Assembly (NCBI GenBank): GCA_025455065.1
Contig: JALONG010000022.1
Span: 1-63,702, forward strand
Length of the DNA: 63,702 nucleotides
From: Candidatus Kapaibacterium sp.
GTDB lineage: Bacteria; Bacteroidota; Ignavibacteria; Kapaibacteriales; UBA4661
Reading direction: 5' to 3'
How positions within the stretch are numbered: position 1 is the first letter of the stretch; each line of letters opens with the position of its first letter. The notes under the pieces are model-generated. The model worked only from the letters and a program-made list of their open reading frames with translations, ran no database searches and was not told the DNA's origin. The translations under genes were made by a program, and so were the position numbers. Below, in pieces: positions 1 through 8,870 of the stretch.

Positions 1-57
1 AAACGACTGAGTTTACTCAAAACACTCCACAAGCACAATCCTCAAACCCAACCGTAG
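1..57 (+). pseudogene. recG: Probable 5' remnant of interrupted recG (partial)
   Basis: The first 18 codons of frame 1 read K-R-L-S-L-L-K-T-L and end at a TAG at 55-57, which lies inside the REP palindrome starting at 54. RecG proteins have a basic, helical stretch after the FGV-x-Q-R motif just before the PH-x-x-V-M-T/S-A-T-P motif, and this peptide would fit there. The RecG C-terminal half continues at about 675 in a different frame. I infer that this is the right-hand end of the native upstream recG sequence, cut by the RAYT/REP insertion. Frame 3 is also open through this stretch, so the assignment is not certain. Confidence 0.4.
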
Positions 58-80
58 CACAGACATTCTTGTCTGTGCAA
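54..80. repeat. Left REP palindrome of the RAYT element
   Basis: GTAGCACAGACA, loop TTCT, then TGTCTGTGC. The same palindrome recurs at 564-591 in inverted orientation and in the REPIN-like dimers near 38547 and 40523. It supplies the TAG that ends the frame 1 recG remnant and the TTG at 69. Confidence 0.85.
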
Positions 81-1559
81 AATTCACAAAAACCCCAAAA
101 CCCCGAACTCCAAAAAACACGAAGAAATCTTCCTCACTGGACTCTTGAAGGTTCAACATATTTTGTTACCTTTACTGCAAGGACAATCCTACAACCTGAA
201 GAACAAAACATGGTTTATCAGCATATTACACAAGGAGATAATCATTTTTACGAACTTCAGGCTCTAGTTATCATGCCTGACCACGTACATTTGGTTTTCC
301 GACTTCAAGACCATGCCTTAGATGAGGTAATGAAAGGTATGAAGGGCGTTACGGCAAATCTTATCAATCAGCATAGGAACACACGAGGGGAAAATATCTG
401 GCAAGAAGAGTCGTTCGATAGAATTATTCGTGATGAGCGCGAGTGGCAAGAAACCGTGAAGTATATTGAGGAAAACCCTCTAAAAATTGGCTTGGTTGGT
501 GCAAATGAGCAGTATCCGTATCTATGGACAATTGGCGCTGAGGCTGCACCTGCGGTGCAAAAGGTAGCACAGACAAGAATGTCTGTGCTACGGCAGGAAG
601 ATAAACAAATGCAGCCCCAAATATCTGCTTCGACGGATGCCGGTTCCACCCTACACACACCGCAAGAAATCTCCCCTCACATCATGGTCATGTCCGCAAC
701 GCCCATTCCGCGCACCTTGTCCATGACCGTCTATGGCGACCTTGATGTTTCCATCATTGACGAATTACCGAAAAACCGTAAGCCTATAAAAACGAAAGTG
801 GTATTTGAATCAAAACTGCCCATTGTGTTTCAATTTATTCGTGAGCAGATTGAAAAAGGGCATCAGGCGTATATCGTGTATCCGCTTGTAGAAAAATCCG
901 AAAAAGTCGAGGCAAAATCTGCCGTTGAACACTTTGAACACCTCCAACACGAGGTTTTTCCAGACCTCAAATTGGGTTTGCTGCATGGACAAATGTTCTG
1001 GTACGAAAAAGAAGATGCGATGAAAGCCTTCAAAAATAAGGAGTTTCAAATACTTGTCGCAACAACAGTTGTCGAGGTGGGTATTGATGTTCCCAACGCA
1101 ACGGTGATGCTGATTGAAAACGCCGAGCGCTTTGGGTTAGCGCAGTTACACCAACTTCGCGGGCGCGTCGGACGCGGTGCGGAGCAGTCGTACTGCCTCT
1201 TGGCAACCAAAGACCATTTCAAATTTCACATCGGCAAAAAAGAAACGGCTGCGGAAGAGCGCAAATCCAGCATTATCCGGCTCAAAACAATGCAAGACAC
1301 CAGCGACGGCTTCAAAATTGCCGAAGTAGATTTGAAATTACGCGGTCCCGGAGACTTTTTAGGAACACGTCAATCGGGCATCCCCGAATTTACCTTTGCC
1401 GATTTAATCACCGACGGCGATGTTATCAGCGTAGCGCGGCGCGAAGCATTTGCGCTGGTTGCAGACGACCCGCATTTGCGCAAAACCGAAAATGCAACAA
1501 TACGAACCGAGTTTCTTCGTCAAAACCAGAAAGACTTTACGCTCTTGGATGTTGCGTAA
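69..1559 (+). CDS. RAYT transposase fused in frame to RecG helicase C-terminal half
   Basis: Residues about 18-155 form a REP-associated tyrosine transposase (Y1/HUH family), with H-V-H at 72-74, W-Q-E at 111-113 and a likely catalytic Tyr at 132 before ENPLKIGLV. Residues about 200-496 are the C-terminal RecA-like half of ATP-dependent helicase RecG: motif III SATP at 209-212, motif V-like VATTVVEVGIDVPNA near 330 and motif VI QLRGRVGRG at 362-370. The linker at about 163-177 is a translated REP palindrome. The start drawn is a TTG inside the left REP; the frame is open back to the window edge, so the true start is unknown. RecG needs both RecA-like domains to remodel forks, so this chain alone should not be an active RecG. 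It may be a dead gene, a transposase with a tail, or half of a split protein. Confidence 0.8.
   Translation: MSVQNSQKPQNPELQKTRRNLPHWTLEGSTYFVTFTARTILQPEEQNMVYQHITQGDNHFYELQALVIMPDHVHLVFRLQDHALDEVMKGMKGVTANLINQHRNTRGENIWQEESFDRIIRDEREWQETVKYIEENPLKIGLVGANEQYPYLWTIGAEAAPAVQKVAQTRMSVLRQEDKQMQPQISASTDAGSTLHTPQEISPHIMVMSATPIPRTLSMTVYGDLDVSIIDELPKNRKPIKTKVVFESKLPIVFQFIREQIEKGHQAYIVYPLVEKSEKVEAKSAVEHFEHLQHEVFPDLKLGLLHGQMFWYEKEDAMKAFKNKEFQILVATTVVEVGIDVPNATVMLIENAERFGLAQLHQLRGRVGRGAEQSYCLLATKDHFKFHIGKKETAAEERKSSIIRLKTMQDTSDGFKIAEVDLKLRGPGDFLGTRQSGIPEFTFADLITDGDVISVARREAFALVADDPHLRKTENATIRTEFLRQNQKDFTLLDVA
564..591. repeat. Right REP palindrome of the RAYT element
   Basis: Perfect 12-bp stem GTAGCACAGACA / TGTCTGTGCTAC with loop AGAA, the reverse complement of the left loop TTCT. 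With the left copy it brackets the RAYT domain, giving an element of about 538 bp. It is translated as part of the linker between the transposase and RecG domains. Confidence 0.85.
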
Positions 1560-1570
1560 ATACCTAAAAA

Positions 1571-1712
1571 GTTTTGAGTGTTGAGTTTTGAGTGTTGAAT
1601 GTGACGCGATAAGTTTAGTGCAAAACATCATAACCTCAACCCAGAAAAGACTTTACTCAATATGCACAGACAGAATACAACGCGGAAACTAAACACTCAA
1701 AACTCAACACTG
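1571..1712. repeat. Inverted simple-sequence repeat in recG/ABC gap
   Basis: The 176-base gap holds TTGAGTGTTGAGTTTTGAG-type sequence at 1571-1600 and its near reverse complement at 1691-1712. A related copy lies at 59455-59496 upstream of the efflux adaptor. The rest of the gap shows no gene. Confidence 0.6.
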
Positions 1713-1735
1713 TATTTCACTGTATTTCTTCTTCT

Positions 1736-3509
1736 ATGGCAGATTTCCACAACAACGGACAGGCGCACTCACATCCCGAACACGCCGCTCACGCTCACGG
1801 TCATCATCACGAGCCTACGGCATGGGAGTTGCTGAAAAAGCTCTCGCATCTTGTTCAAGCAGAAAAGAAGGATATTTGGGTGCTGGTAACGTATTCGATT
1901 ATTTCGGGTTTGCTAAGTTTGGTGGTGCCGCTTTCGTCGCAAGCGATTGTGAATGCGGTACAACTTGGTGTTGTAACGCCGCAGCTCATCGTCTTATGCG
2001 TCGTTATAGGCTTGGGAATGTTGCTCATGGGAACGCCGATTGTTTGTTCGTGCAGCGATGGACGTAGCAACACGATTGCCCAAAATCCGCATGGATGCTC
2101 TTGCCGGCGAATACACCCCCGAACTTGTCAATCGGTTTTTTGACGTGATTAACATCCAAAAATCACTCAGTAAAATGATGCTCGACGGCTTGAGTGCGCT
2201 GCTTATAGCGCTTGTAGGCTTGGTCTTGTTGGCAATTTATCATCCCGTTTTTATCCTCTTTGATTTTGCCCTCTTTTTCTTTGCAGGCATTGTGATTTTT
2301 GTTTTGTCCTACAACGGCTTAAAAACAAGCATCAAAGAATCCAAGAAAAAATACGCGCTGGTGGAATGGCTTGAAGAAATAGCCCGTAGTCACACAAGTT
2401 TTAAGGTATATGCAACCGAACAGTTCATTATTCATCGAGTAGATCATATCACCGATGAATATGTGAAAGCACGGGCGCTGCATTTTGCCGTCCTAGCACG
2501 GCAACTCATCGGTTCTGCATTTTTTCGCGCTCTGGCAAGTGCAGGGATTCTGGGTTTGGGGGGCTTTTTGGTGATTGAACAAAGTATTTCCATTGGGCAA
2601 CTTGTCGCGGCAGAACTTGTGATTTTGTCTATTCTGAGTTCGCTCGAAAAACTTATCAGCCAATTCGATATTTACTACGATTTGCTCACCGCCGTTGATA
2701 AAGTCTCGCACATCACAGACAAACCACTTGAAGACCAAGACGGAGAACCCTTTGAACGGCGTTTTGGACCTGCTGCATTGCGCTTGCAAAACGTCTATTT
2801 TTCCTACCCCAACGGGCATCATGCGCTAAACGGCTTGTCGTTTGAAGTAGAGCCATGCTCGCACACAAGCATCGTCGGTGAAGCCGGTGCAGGCAAAACA
2901 ACGATTACCAGTTTACTCGCACGTCTTTACGAACCACAAAGTGGCGGAATGTTGCTCAACGGTCAGGAAATACGCCATTTGCGCATTGCCGACACCCGTG
3001 CTGCGATTGGCATCGTTACGACCAATTTAGAAATTTTCGATGGCTCGGTACGCGATAATATAACGCTCGGAAGAATATTTGACATTGAGGAAATTGAATG
3101 GGCGCTCAAAACCGCGAATTTGTATGAGGAGGTTATTCAGCTTCCCGACGGCTTAAATACAGAGATTTTGGCAACAGGGGTAAATTTTTCGGAGAGTATT
3201 CTCTGCCGCATTATGATTGCCCGCGCTATCATTGCCCGTCCGCAACTGCTGGTCATTGACGAAGCGTTGCACACGCTCGACCAAGCACGAAAGCTCCAAA
3301 TCCTTGACCAAATATACGCTTGCGGCAATTGGACGATTTTGGATATTTCCAATGACATCGAAAATATCCGCCGTGCAGATAATGTGATTGTTCTCGCCGA
3401 CGGTGTTGCTGTGGAACGCGGCACAGTCAGTGAACTTTCTGCGAATCCTGAAAGCCTCTTCTCCCGCTTATTCCCTATGCTTTCAGAGGATATGCGCTCG
3501 GCGGCGTAA
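1736..3509 (+). pseudogene. ABC exporter (membrane + ATPase domains), frameshifted and degenerate
   Basis: A His-rich N-terminus and first membrane segment read in frame 2 from ATG 1736 to about 2030. The rest (membrane domain and ATPase) reads in frame 3 from about 2028 to 3509. At the junction L-G-M-L-L-M-G is followed at once by E-R-R-L-F-V-R-A-A-M-D. Relatives as I remember them have about 20 more residues here, so a deletion may have caused the shift. The ATPase has Walker A GEAGAGKTT and Walker B LLVIDEA. The signature region reads F-S-E-S-I-L-C-R-I instead of LSGGQ, and the H-loop position has Asn (DISND). In this FCB exporter family the signature is often weak, so activity cannot be excluded if the frameshift is a sequencing error. 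Confidence 0.7.
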
Positions 3510-3528
3510 ATGAATTTACGAGATTATG

Positions 3529-3574
3529 AGGTAAAAAAAAGGCGAACAGATTGAATCTGCTCGCCTTTTCTTTT
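3529..3574. terminator. Bidirectional intrinsic terminator
   Basis: The hairpin AAAAGGCGAACAGATT / AATCTGCTCGCCTTTT has A and T tracts on both sides. It lies between the converging ABC exporter and S9 peptidase genes and can serve both strands. Confidence 0.85.
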
Positions 3575-3589
3575 GTGCGTTGTTGTGCT

Positions 3590-6526
3590 TTACCGCCCTT
3601 TGTAGGGAACACCTGATTTTATCCACTCTGCGGGCGCTAAACCTTTCAGGTGATAATCAAAAAAGTCCTTCATTTTGGTCGCATAATCGTAACGATTGGC
3701 AAATTTACGCGGGTTGTGAGGTTCTTTGCGGTATTGCAGCAAATACGCCTCTTTGTTCAAACGCCGCATTGCCAAATACATTTCGATTCCTTGCGTAAAC
3801 GGTACGGCATCGTCTTCATCGCCAAACATCATCAAAAGCGGTGTATTGATGCGGTCTGCAAAGAAAAGCGGGGAATTGTCAAGGTACAAATCCCGACGCT
3901 CCCAAAGCGAAGCACCGATGCGGCTTTGTGAGCGTTCATACTGAAACATCCTCGCTAGTCCCGTTCCGTAGCGGATGCCACCGTAAGCACTGGTCATATT
4001 TGCCACCGGAGCGCCTGCTACTGCGGCTTTGAACATATTCGTCTGCGTAATCATGTACAGCGACTGATACCCGCCCCACGAATGTCCCTGAATCCCAATC
4101 GCCTTCGGGTCGGCAATGCCCATATCCACTATCTTTTGCGCTGCCGGAACGATACATTTCAGCGCCGACGCACCCGGCAGACCGTCTTGATAAACAATAT
4201 CGGGAATCAGCACTGCGTAGCCGTTGCTGGCAAAAAAACTCGGCATAATCGCCGAAGCAAAACGCGGAAAACGGAAGCTGTAAAGCGTTTCGGAGAGGAT
4301 TTCGTAGTAGTAAATGAGCATCGGATAACGCTTGCCTTTTTCGTAGTTCGCCGGCTTAATCAAAATGCCCTGAAGTGACTTCCCATCTGTGCTTTGCCAT
4401 TCAACAAGTTCAGCGCTGCCCCAGGCGAGAGGCTCAACTTGCTTTTGCAAATCGGTAATTTTCACGGGGCTTGCAAACGTCGTGTCTGTGAGCCACACAT
4501 CGGGAAAACGGGTAAAGGATGATTGCCGAAACACCAGCGTTGAAGCGCCTTGCGCCTTCACAGGCTGACTAAATCCCGCCGCCGTATTTTCCAGTAATTT
4601 CCGAACACCGGATTTTCCGACGCTTGCCGAGAAATATGCCGAATGTTTTTTCTCGTCATGCTGCCCGGCAAGCATCATAAAATCACCATTTTGATAGAAT
4701 TTTTTCGTCGAGTCCAATTCCTGCACCCGCAACACAACATTTTGCTTGCGTCCTTCGCCGGAAGTGAGGTTTAATGCTGTCTCTGAGTTTCCTGCCTGCG
4801 GAGCGCTCGCTTGTGGAGCAAAACCAAATTGCCAAACGTCAAATTTATCATACAGCATCACAGCCGCATCATTACTGCCGTTCACAACCCAGCCAGCAAA
4901 GCCGTAAGGCGGCTTCTCGGCAGGGTGGTCGTCGCTCTCGTCCCAAAATGCAACGTTCATTTTTTCGGTCAAATTGCGTGTGGAGTTTTGTGCAATATCA
5001 TGGAGAAACCAGTGTTTATCGCGGTAATAGAGGATAAACTGCCCGTTGGGCGAAATGGTCGAATTATACTGCACATTTTCTGCAATGCGCTTACGCTCTA
5101 GGGTTTGAAGGTTTACCGCATACAAATCCTCATACGAACCGTCCCACGTAATTTTCTGACGATGCGGCGCGTCGGCTCTTCCCAAGGCAAACTGCGCTGA
5201 AGGGCTGACGGGAAGGGCAATAGAAGGCATATCACGCGCTGCAATGAGCGACGGCTTTTGTGCGTCGAAGTCGTAGAAGGCTTGATACGTCTGGTCTTTG
5301 ACGTTTTCCCAGCGCTTTTTCTGGTGGATGTTGGTGTAATCCTCATTCCACTTCCACACATCTATTTCTGCGCTTTTCAGGATTTTTTCGGGATTGTAGA
5401 GGTCGCTATCCAGCGTGTCGGCGGAAACATCCAATTCCGGCTCGGTTACTGCTTTGTGAATTTCATTAGGTTTTACGCCGAATGCAAGGCGTTTTCCGTT
5501 TTGCGTCCACGAAAGCGTATTTTTGGAGGGAAGCGTCCATGTCGCAAATGTTCCCGTTGAGGAAGCAAGTATTTGTGCGCTATTGGAAGGTGATTGTGCG
5601 TTCCACAATTTCAGCGATGCGGCGGAAATAATATTGGTCGTGCTAACGCTTGCTGCGCAGTATGCCAGCAAACTCTTAGTTTGATGCCACATTGGGTGGG
5701 TAAAAATGCCGCGCCCCGCAGAATCAAGCACCAAGAGGCGTTTTTCTCCGGAAAGCATTCTGACGGCGATGCTTCCTTTTGCCGCACTGTCGAAGGTTGT
5801 TATCGCAAGCGCCGTCGAGAGTGAATCAAAGGCAAAATCCTTCACAAACGGCATCCAGACTTCTTCGCCGGAAGCAAGATTGCGCAGAAGCAGCATCGTT
5901 CCCGGGTCGGGCTTTTTGTCTTTCGGCGGAGCAGTTTTTTTTGCTGTTGCGGAATCTTTGGGCGTAGAAGCCGCTTTGGTACTATCTTTCGGGGCAGCTT
6001 TCGCTTTGCTTGTATCTTTCGGTTCTTTGCGGTTTTTGGTGAACTGCACCGCTAACCACTGCCCATTATCCGAAAGCGCGAATTTACTGACGTTCTCGAA
6101 CATTGTTTGTTTGCCGGAAGTCGTCTGCACAAGGCACAGAGCGTTATCGGGGCGATTATCGGGTTTGGCTTTTTCGGCAACCAAAAACTTTGGCGCAACC
6201 GTAACCGCCGCCCACGCGGCATCCCGCGTAAAACTTACCCGTGTGCCGCGTTCAATGGTGAAAAGTTGTTTACCAACGCCGCCTTTTTGCAAGGATTGAA
6301 GGCGCGCTACGGGGTCGCCTCTGTCGGGACGCTCCACGTAGCCCAGCCATGAGCCGTTGTACGAAAGCGTAACGCCGTCCAAAGCGCGGAATTTCATTAC
6401 GTCCTCAAAGGTCATCGGGCGCTGATTTTTTGCGGGTTGTGCGGTTGTGGAATAGGGTGCAGTTGTGTGAACTGCGAGGGCAATAAACATCGCACAAACA
6501 AGTGTGCGCAAGAAGCGAGGTTTCAT
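3590..6526 (-). CDS. Secreted S9 family (prolyl oligopeptidase-like) peptidase
   Basis: 978-residue serine peptidase of the S9 family, which cleaves peptides with a C-terminal alpha/beta-hydrolase domain behind a beta-propeller. A signal peptide is seen at residues 1-30. The middle third is WD40-like beta-propeller sequence, with a Lys/Ala/Pro-rich insert near 170-210. The catalytic triad can be placed: Ser816 in GHSWGG, Asp905 in GDEDDAVP and His937 in KEPHNPR. The protein probably acts in the periplasm or outside the cell. It starts 34 bases after the xanthine dehydrogenase large subunit gene and may share its transcript. The 3' end faces the bidirectional terminator at 3529. Confidence 0.88.
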   Translation of the reverse strand: MKPRFLRTLVCAMFIALAVHTTAPYSTTAQPAKNQRPMTFEDVMKFRALDGVTLSYNGSWLGYVERPDRGDPVARLQSLQKGGVGKQLFTIERGTRVSFTRDAAWAAVTVAPKFLVAEKAKPDNRPDNALCLVQTTSGKQTMFENVSKFALSDNGQWLAVQFTKNRKEPKDTSKAKAAPKDSTKAASTPKDSATAKKTAPPKDKKPDPGTMLLLRNLASGEEVWMPFVKDFAFDSLSTALAITTFDSAAKGSIAVRMLSGEKRLLVLDSAGRGIFTHPMWHQTKSLLAYCAASVSTTNIISAASLKLWNAQSPSNSAQILASSTGTFATWTLPSKNTLSWTQNGKRLAFGVKPNEIHKAVTEPELDVSADTLDSDLYNPEKILKSAEIDVWKWNEDYTNIHQKKRWENVKDQTYQAFYDFDAQKPSLIAARDMPSIALPVSPSAQFALGRADAPHRQKITWDGSYEDLYAVNLQTLERKRIAENVQYNSTISPNGQFILYYRDKHWFLHDIAQNSTRNLTEKMNVAFWDESDDHPAEKPPYGFAGWVVNGSNDAAVMLYDKFDVWQFGFAPQASAPQAGNSETALNLTSGEGRKQNVVLRVQELDSTKKFYQNGDFMMLAGQHDEKKHSAYFSASVGKSGVRKLLENTAAGFSQPVKAQGASTLVFRQSSFTRFPDVWLTDTTFASPVKITDLQKQVEPLAWGSAELVEWQSTDGKSLQGILIKPANYEKGKRYPMLIYYYEILSETLYSFRFPRFASAIMPSFFASNGYAVLIPDIVYQDGLPGASALKCIVPAAQKIVDMGIADPKAIGIQGHSWGGYQSLYMITQTNMFKAAVAGAPVANMTSAYGGIRYGTGLARMFQYERSQSRIGASLWERRDLYLDNSPLFFADRINTPLLMMFGDEDDAVPFTQGIEMYLAMRRLNKEAYLLQYRKEPHNPRKFANRYDYATKMKDFFDYHLKGLAPAEWIKSGVPYKGR

Positions 6527-6559
6527 GCGGGTAGTGTGGATGGTGAAAAAAAATAAAAA

Positions 6560-8848
6560 TCAAGCAATTTCCATAACAGTCTCATACAATTCCGTCAAGA
6601 CGCGCTCCGGCGACATAGGCGCTTTCAAAAGCAAGGTAGCATCAGGTCTGAAGGCTTTCATCGCGTTCATAAGTGCAAAATATGCTCCGATGCCATACAT
6701 GAACGGCGGTTCGCCGACGGCTTTAGAATTCATCAACCCCAGAGGGTTATCGGAGTTTTCCAAAAAACGCACGTCAATATGCTTCGGTGCGGCGTAAATA
6801 TCGGGAATTTTGTAGGTAGAAAGTGCATCAGTGAGCAGTCGCCCGTTTTCGGCATAGATAACCTCCTCCATCGTCATCCAGCCAATCCCCTGCATTATTG
6901 CGCCTTCTGCTTGTCCCAAATCAACGGTGCGGTTAAAACTTTGTCCAAAATCATGCACCACCTGAACACTATCTACTTCGTAAATTCCCCTGAGGCAATC
7001 CACCGTAACTTCAATCAAAGCAGTGCCATAGACGTGATAGGCAAATGGTCGCCCCTGCATCGTTGTTTTATCAAAATGGATAAGCGGCGTGGAATACTGG
7101 GCTTGTTCGGAGAGTTTCACACGCTGCATAAACGCTGTATGGACAAGTTTCTTCCACGTGAGGTCAGTGTTTACGCCGTTTTTGCGAACAATCTCGTTTT
7201 GCAGAACAAGCTCATCATTCTCATTCGCGGCAAGTTCTTTTCGGGCAACTGCCAAAAGCCTGTCACGGAGCGCTTCTGCGGCAAGTTTCGTCGCTTGCCC
7301 GTTGAGGTCAGCTCCGGCGCTGGCGGCTGTGGGCGAAGTATTAGCAGCACGGCTTGTATTGGTGCTTTGAACTTTAACGGTTTCCTCGTTCACACCCAGC
7401 ACCGCCATTGCTGTTTGGGCGATTTTGGTATTCACACCCTGCCCCATTTCCACCGCGCCTGTGCTGACGCTTACACTGCCGTCAGAATACACGTGAATGA
7501 GCGCCGATGCTTGATTCATCATGGTATTGGTGAAGGAAATCCCGAAACAAATCGGCTGAACGGCAATACCTTTTTTCTGAAGCAAATTAGCTGCATTAAA
7601 GGCTGCAACGCGCTTTTGAGCGTTCGCAAAATCAAATGCGGCATCAGCGCTTTTCCAAGCGTTTTCGGCTTGACAGCGCTCTGTGACTTGCCCATAAGCA
7701 AACGTATCACCATCGCGGAGAAGGTTTTTACGTTGAATTTCACTTGCTTCCACGCCCATTTGTTCGGCTGCGCGGTAGATTGCCGCTTCAATCAAAAACA
7801 TTCCTTGCGGTCCGCCAAAGCCACGAAATGCTGTGTTTGGCGGAACATTCGTCTTACAGGAAATACCCGTAGCACGGACGTTTGGGATAAAATAGCTGTT
7901 GGTACAATGAAAAAGCGTTCTGTCCAGAACACCCGGCGAAAGGTCTGCCGCAGCACCGGCATCCTGATAAATCGTTGCTTCAAAGGCGAGAATTTTGCCG
8001 TCTCTGGTAAGACCAATTTTGAAATCCGACGAGTATGGATGCCGCTTTCCGGTCATGCGCATATCTTCTTGGCGTGGCAGCACGAGTTTTACAGCGCGTT
8101 TCGTTGCCAACGCCGCCAACGCTGCCATGACAGCCCAGGGCGTGGCTTGGTCTTCTTTTCCGCCAAAACCACCGCCAAGGCGCAGAGTATCTACTTCCAC
8201 AAGGTGCATCGGCAAACCCAGAACACGTGCGGCAGTGCGCTGTACGGCGGTCGGTCCTTGCGTGGAAGAAACAATTTTTACACCGCCGCCTTCGGTCGGC
8301 ACGGAAAATGCGCCTTGCGTTTCGAGATACAAATGCTCTTGTCCGCCTGATTCTGCCTTGTCTTCAACGATAACATCACATTTTGCCCACGCTTCATCCA
8401 CATTTCCGCACTGAACGGTGCGCGGCGGCATGATAAGCAAGTTTTGTGCGGCTGCTTCGCGGGGATTGGTAATGACGGGGAGTGCTTCAATGTCACATTC
8501 AATCAAATGCAGTGCTTCCCGCGCCAATACTTGCGTTTCCGCTACAACAATCGCAAGGGGCTGCCCCCAAAAATGAATATCCTTGTCTGCCAAAAGCTGC
8601 TCGTCAGGAATGATGCCGCCTATCTGGTTTTCGCCGCGAATGTCTTTTGCCGTCAAAACAGCATGAATACCTTCCAACGCAAGTGCCGGAGCGGTATTCA
8701 GGCTACGGATATGTGCATGAGCCGTTTTTGCATAAAACACTGCCGCGTGGAGTGTTCCTTCGGGAACGGTCATATCATCCAGAAATTGCGACAAGCCGCT
8801 GACGTGGCGGGCTGCGTCAAAATGTTTGTTGTGAGAGTGAGTATTCAT
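6560..8848 (-). CDS. xdhB: Xanthine dehydrogenase, molybdopterin-binding large subunit
   Basis: 762 residues from the ATG at 8848. An upstream in-frame start at 8920 would overlap the preceding gene and adds an atypical leader, so 8848 is preferred. The protein is the Mo-cofactor subunit that hydroxylates hypoxanthine and xanthine. It shows the aldehyde-oxidase/XDH hammerhead domain, then the Mo-binding domains with the glycine-rich R-L-G-G-G-F-G-G-K-E motif, the E-M-G-Q-G-V-N motif and the catalytic Glu in V-G-E-P-P-F near the C-terminus. Partner subunit and XdhC chaperone genes lie upstream in the same operon, but a nuclease gene (8871-9806) separates the two subunit genes. Confidence 0.93.
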   Translation of the reverse strand: MNTHSHNKHFDAARHVSGLSQFLDDMTVPEGTLHAAVFYAKTAHAHIRSLNTAPALALEGIHAVLTAKDIRGENQIGGIIPDEQLLADKDIHFWGQPLAIVVAETQVLAREALHLIECDIEALPVITNPREAAAQNLLIMPPRTVQCGNVDEAWAKCDVIVEDKAESGGQEHLYLETQGAFSVPTEGGGVKIVSSTQGPTAVQRTAARVLGLPMHLVEVDTLRLGGGFGGKEDQATPWAVMAALAALATKRAVKLVLPRQEDMRMTGKRHPYSSDFKIGLTRDGKILAFEATIYQDAGAAADLSPGVLDRTLFHCTNSYFIPNVRATGISCKTNVPPNTAFRGFGGPQGMFLIEAAIYRAAEQMGVEASEIQRKNLLRDGDTFAYGQVTERCQAENAWKSADAAFDFANAQKRVAAFNAANLLQKKGIAVQPICFGISFTNTMMNQASALIHVYSDGSVSVSTGAVEMGQGVNTKIAQTAMAVLGVNEETVKVQSTNTSRAANTSPTAASAGADLNGQATKLAAEALRDRLLAVARKELAANENDELVLQNEIVRKNGVNTDLTWKKLVHTAFMQRVKLSEQAQYSTPLIHFDKTTMQGRPFAYHVYGTALIEVTVDCLRGIYEVDSVQVVHDFGQSFNRTVDLGQAEGAIMQGIGWMTMEEVIYAENGRLLTDALSTYKIPDIYAAPKHIDVRFLENSDNPLGLMNSKAVGEPPFMYGIGAYFALMNAMKAFRPDATLLLKAPMSPERVLTELYETVMEIA

Positions 8849-8870
8849 GCTGTTTGTGCGATAATTGTGT

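Noticed and set aside
5706-6299. Plus-strand open frame opposite the S9 peptidase
   Set aside because: Antisense shadow of the propeller region; no start context or domain.
6779-8350. A 523-codon open frame on the plus strand
   Set aside because: It lies wholly opposite the clear xanthine dehydrogenase large subunit gene, has Cys/His-rich low-quality composition and no domain.
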